Assembly (NCBI RefSeq): GCF_900110485.1
Contig: NZ_FODY01000012.1
Span: forward strand, 52,625-116,624
Length of the DNA stretch: 64,000 bases
DNA from: Propionispora vibrioides
GTDB taxonomy: Bacteria; Bacillota; Negativicutes; Propionisporales; Propionisporaceae
Direction of reading: 5' to 3'
The first letter of the stretch is position 1. Each line of letters begins with the position of its first letter. Made by a program: the position numbers and the translations under genes. Under the pieces are notes generated by a model. It searched no databases. It was not told the origin of the DNA and saw only the letters and a list, made by a program, of their open reading frames with translations. Positions 63,799-64,000 of the stretch are shown here, piece by piece.

Positions 63799-64000
63799 AT
63801 GTCGCGCTTTATAAGCAATAACATGGATAGAAACCAAATCAGTCTGATTCCATCTTCGCTTGAAGAAATGATAAGCCAAGATAACCCAGTCCGTGTGATT
63901 GACCTTTTTGCCGATAGCTTGGACTTAAATCAAATGGGTTTTCGCTACGCTACGCCCAAAGCAGTCGGACGTAAACCATACAATCCAGCTGACTTGCTCA
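63799..64000 (+). CDS. IS1182-like transposase, truncated by window end
   Basis: The frame opens at an ATG with GAGGTGA upstream and encodes SRFISNNMDRNQISLIPSS, DNPVRVIDLFADSLDL and GRKPYNPADLL before the window ends. The NPVRxID and GR.PY.PADLL segments are the N-terminal signature of IS1182-type transposases. It is partial only because of the window edge. The left end of the element should be in the 110-250 bp upstream. Confidence 0.85.
   Translation, partial: MSRFISNNMDRNQISLIPSSLEEMISQDNPVRVIDLFADSLDLNQMGFRYATPKAVGRKPYNPADLL

Overview
The window reads as a chromosome segment of an endospore-forming, outer-membrane-bearing Firmicute, most likely Negativicutes (Sporomusaceae, the Sporomusa/Pelosinus type). 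A TonB-dependent receptor with ExbB/ExbD/TonB requires a second membrane. A YtaF-like sporulation membrane protein, SufCBDSU, PTS/GH4, RpiR and rubrerythrin genes and strong GGAGG ribosome-binding sites are Firmicute traits. This placement is inferred from gene content only. No rRNA or tRNA gene was seen.

Layout. 0.06-1.7 kb: a short-chain dehydrogenase and an MgtC-like protein. 1.9-9.0 kb: an iron-uptake locus, with an AraC-type regulator divergent from a TonB receptor - DUF3649 - PepSY - exbB - exbD - tonB operon; two Fur-box-like sites lie between them. 9.25-13.5 kb: a repeat-containing membrane-anchored protein, then a minus-strand operon of orphan sensor kinase, GNAT acetyltransferase and Asp/Glu racemase. 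14-14.8 kb: a Cys-rich protein and a rubrerythrin. 15-19.6 kb: an alpha-glucoside PTS (IICBA), a GH4 6-phospho-alpha-glucosidase and an RpiR regulator. 19.8-26.3 kb: a metallo-beta-lactamase-fold hydrolase, then a complete branched-chain-amino-acid-type ABC importer co-transcribed with two paralogous ATC-hydrolase-family proteins. 26.4-29.7 kb: nitroreductase, MarR regulator, an unlisted 40-aa membrane peptide, and FabV enoyl reductase.

30-45.4 kb is the accessory core. It holds a complete type I-B CRISPR-Cas system (cas6-cas8b-cas7-cas5-cas3-cas4-cas1-cas2, all minus strand) and two arrays (7 and 23 repeats). The arrays share homologous leaders at their high-coordinate ends. Between the cas operon and array 2 lie a LemA-like protein with a leader peptide, a 30-aa membrane peptide, a decayed holin-like toxin locus, small ORFs, a pRiA4b ORF-3-like protein and a HEPN/MNT toxin-antitoxin pair. 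Array 2 carries two separate tandem duplications of two-spacer blocks.

45.5-53.4 kb: sufCBDSU and cydAB (CydB has an unusual C-terminal extension). 53.7-64 kb: a methyltransferase flanked by direct repeats, a small conserved protein, YtaF, a DUF4127 protein, ROK-like and AraC regulators, a secreted protein, an M48 peptidase, decayed mobile-element remnants, and at the right edge the start of an IS1182-like transposase. Dispersed GTACCGTCCC-type repeats are concentrated here.

No wholly new multi-gene system is proven. The best leads are the inverted-repeat leader architecture of the two CRISPR arrays, the importer plus twin ATC-hydrolase operon, and the cluster of very small membrane proteins and decayed toxin loci beside the CRISPR region.
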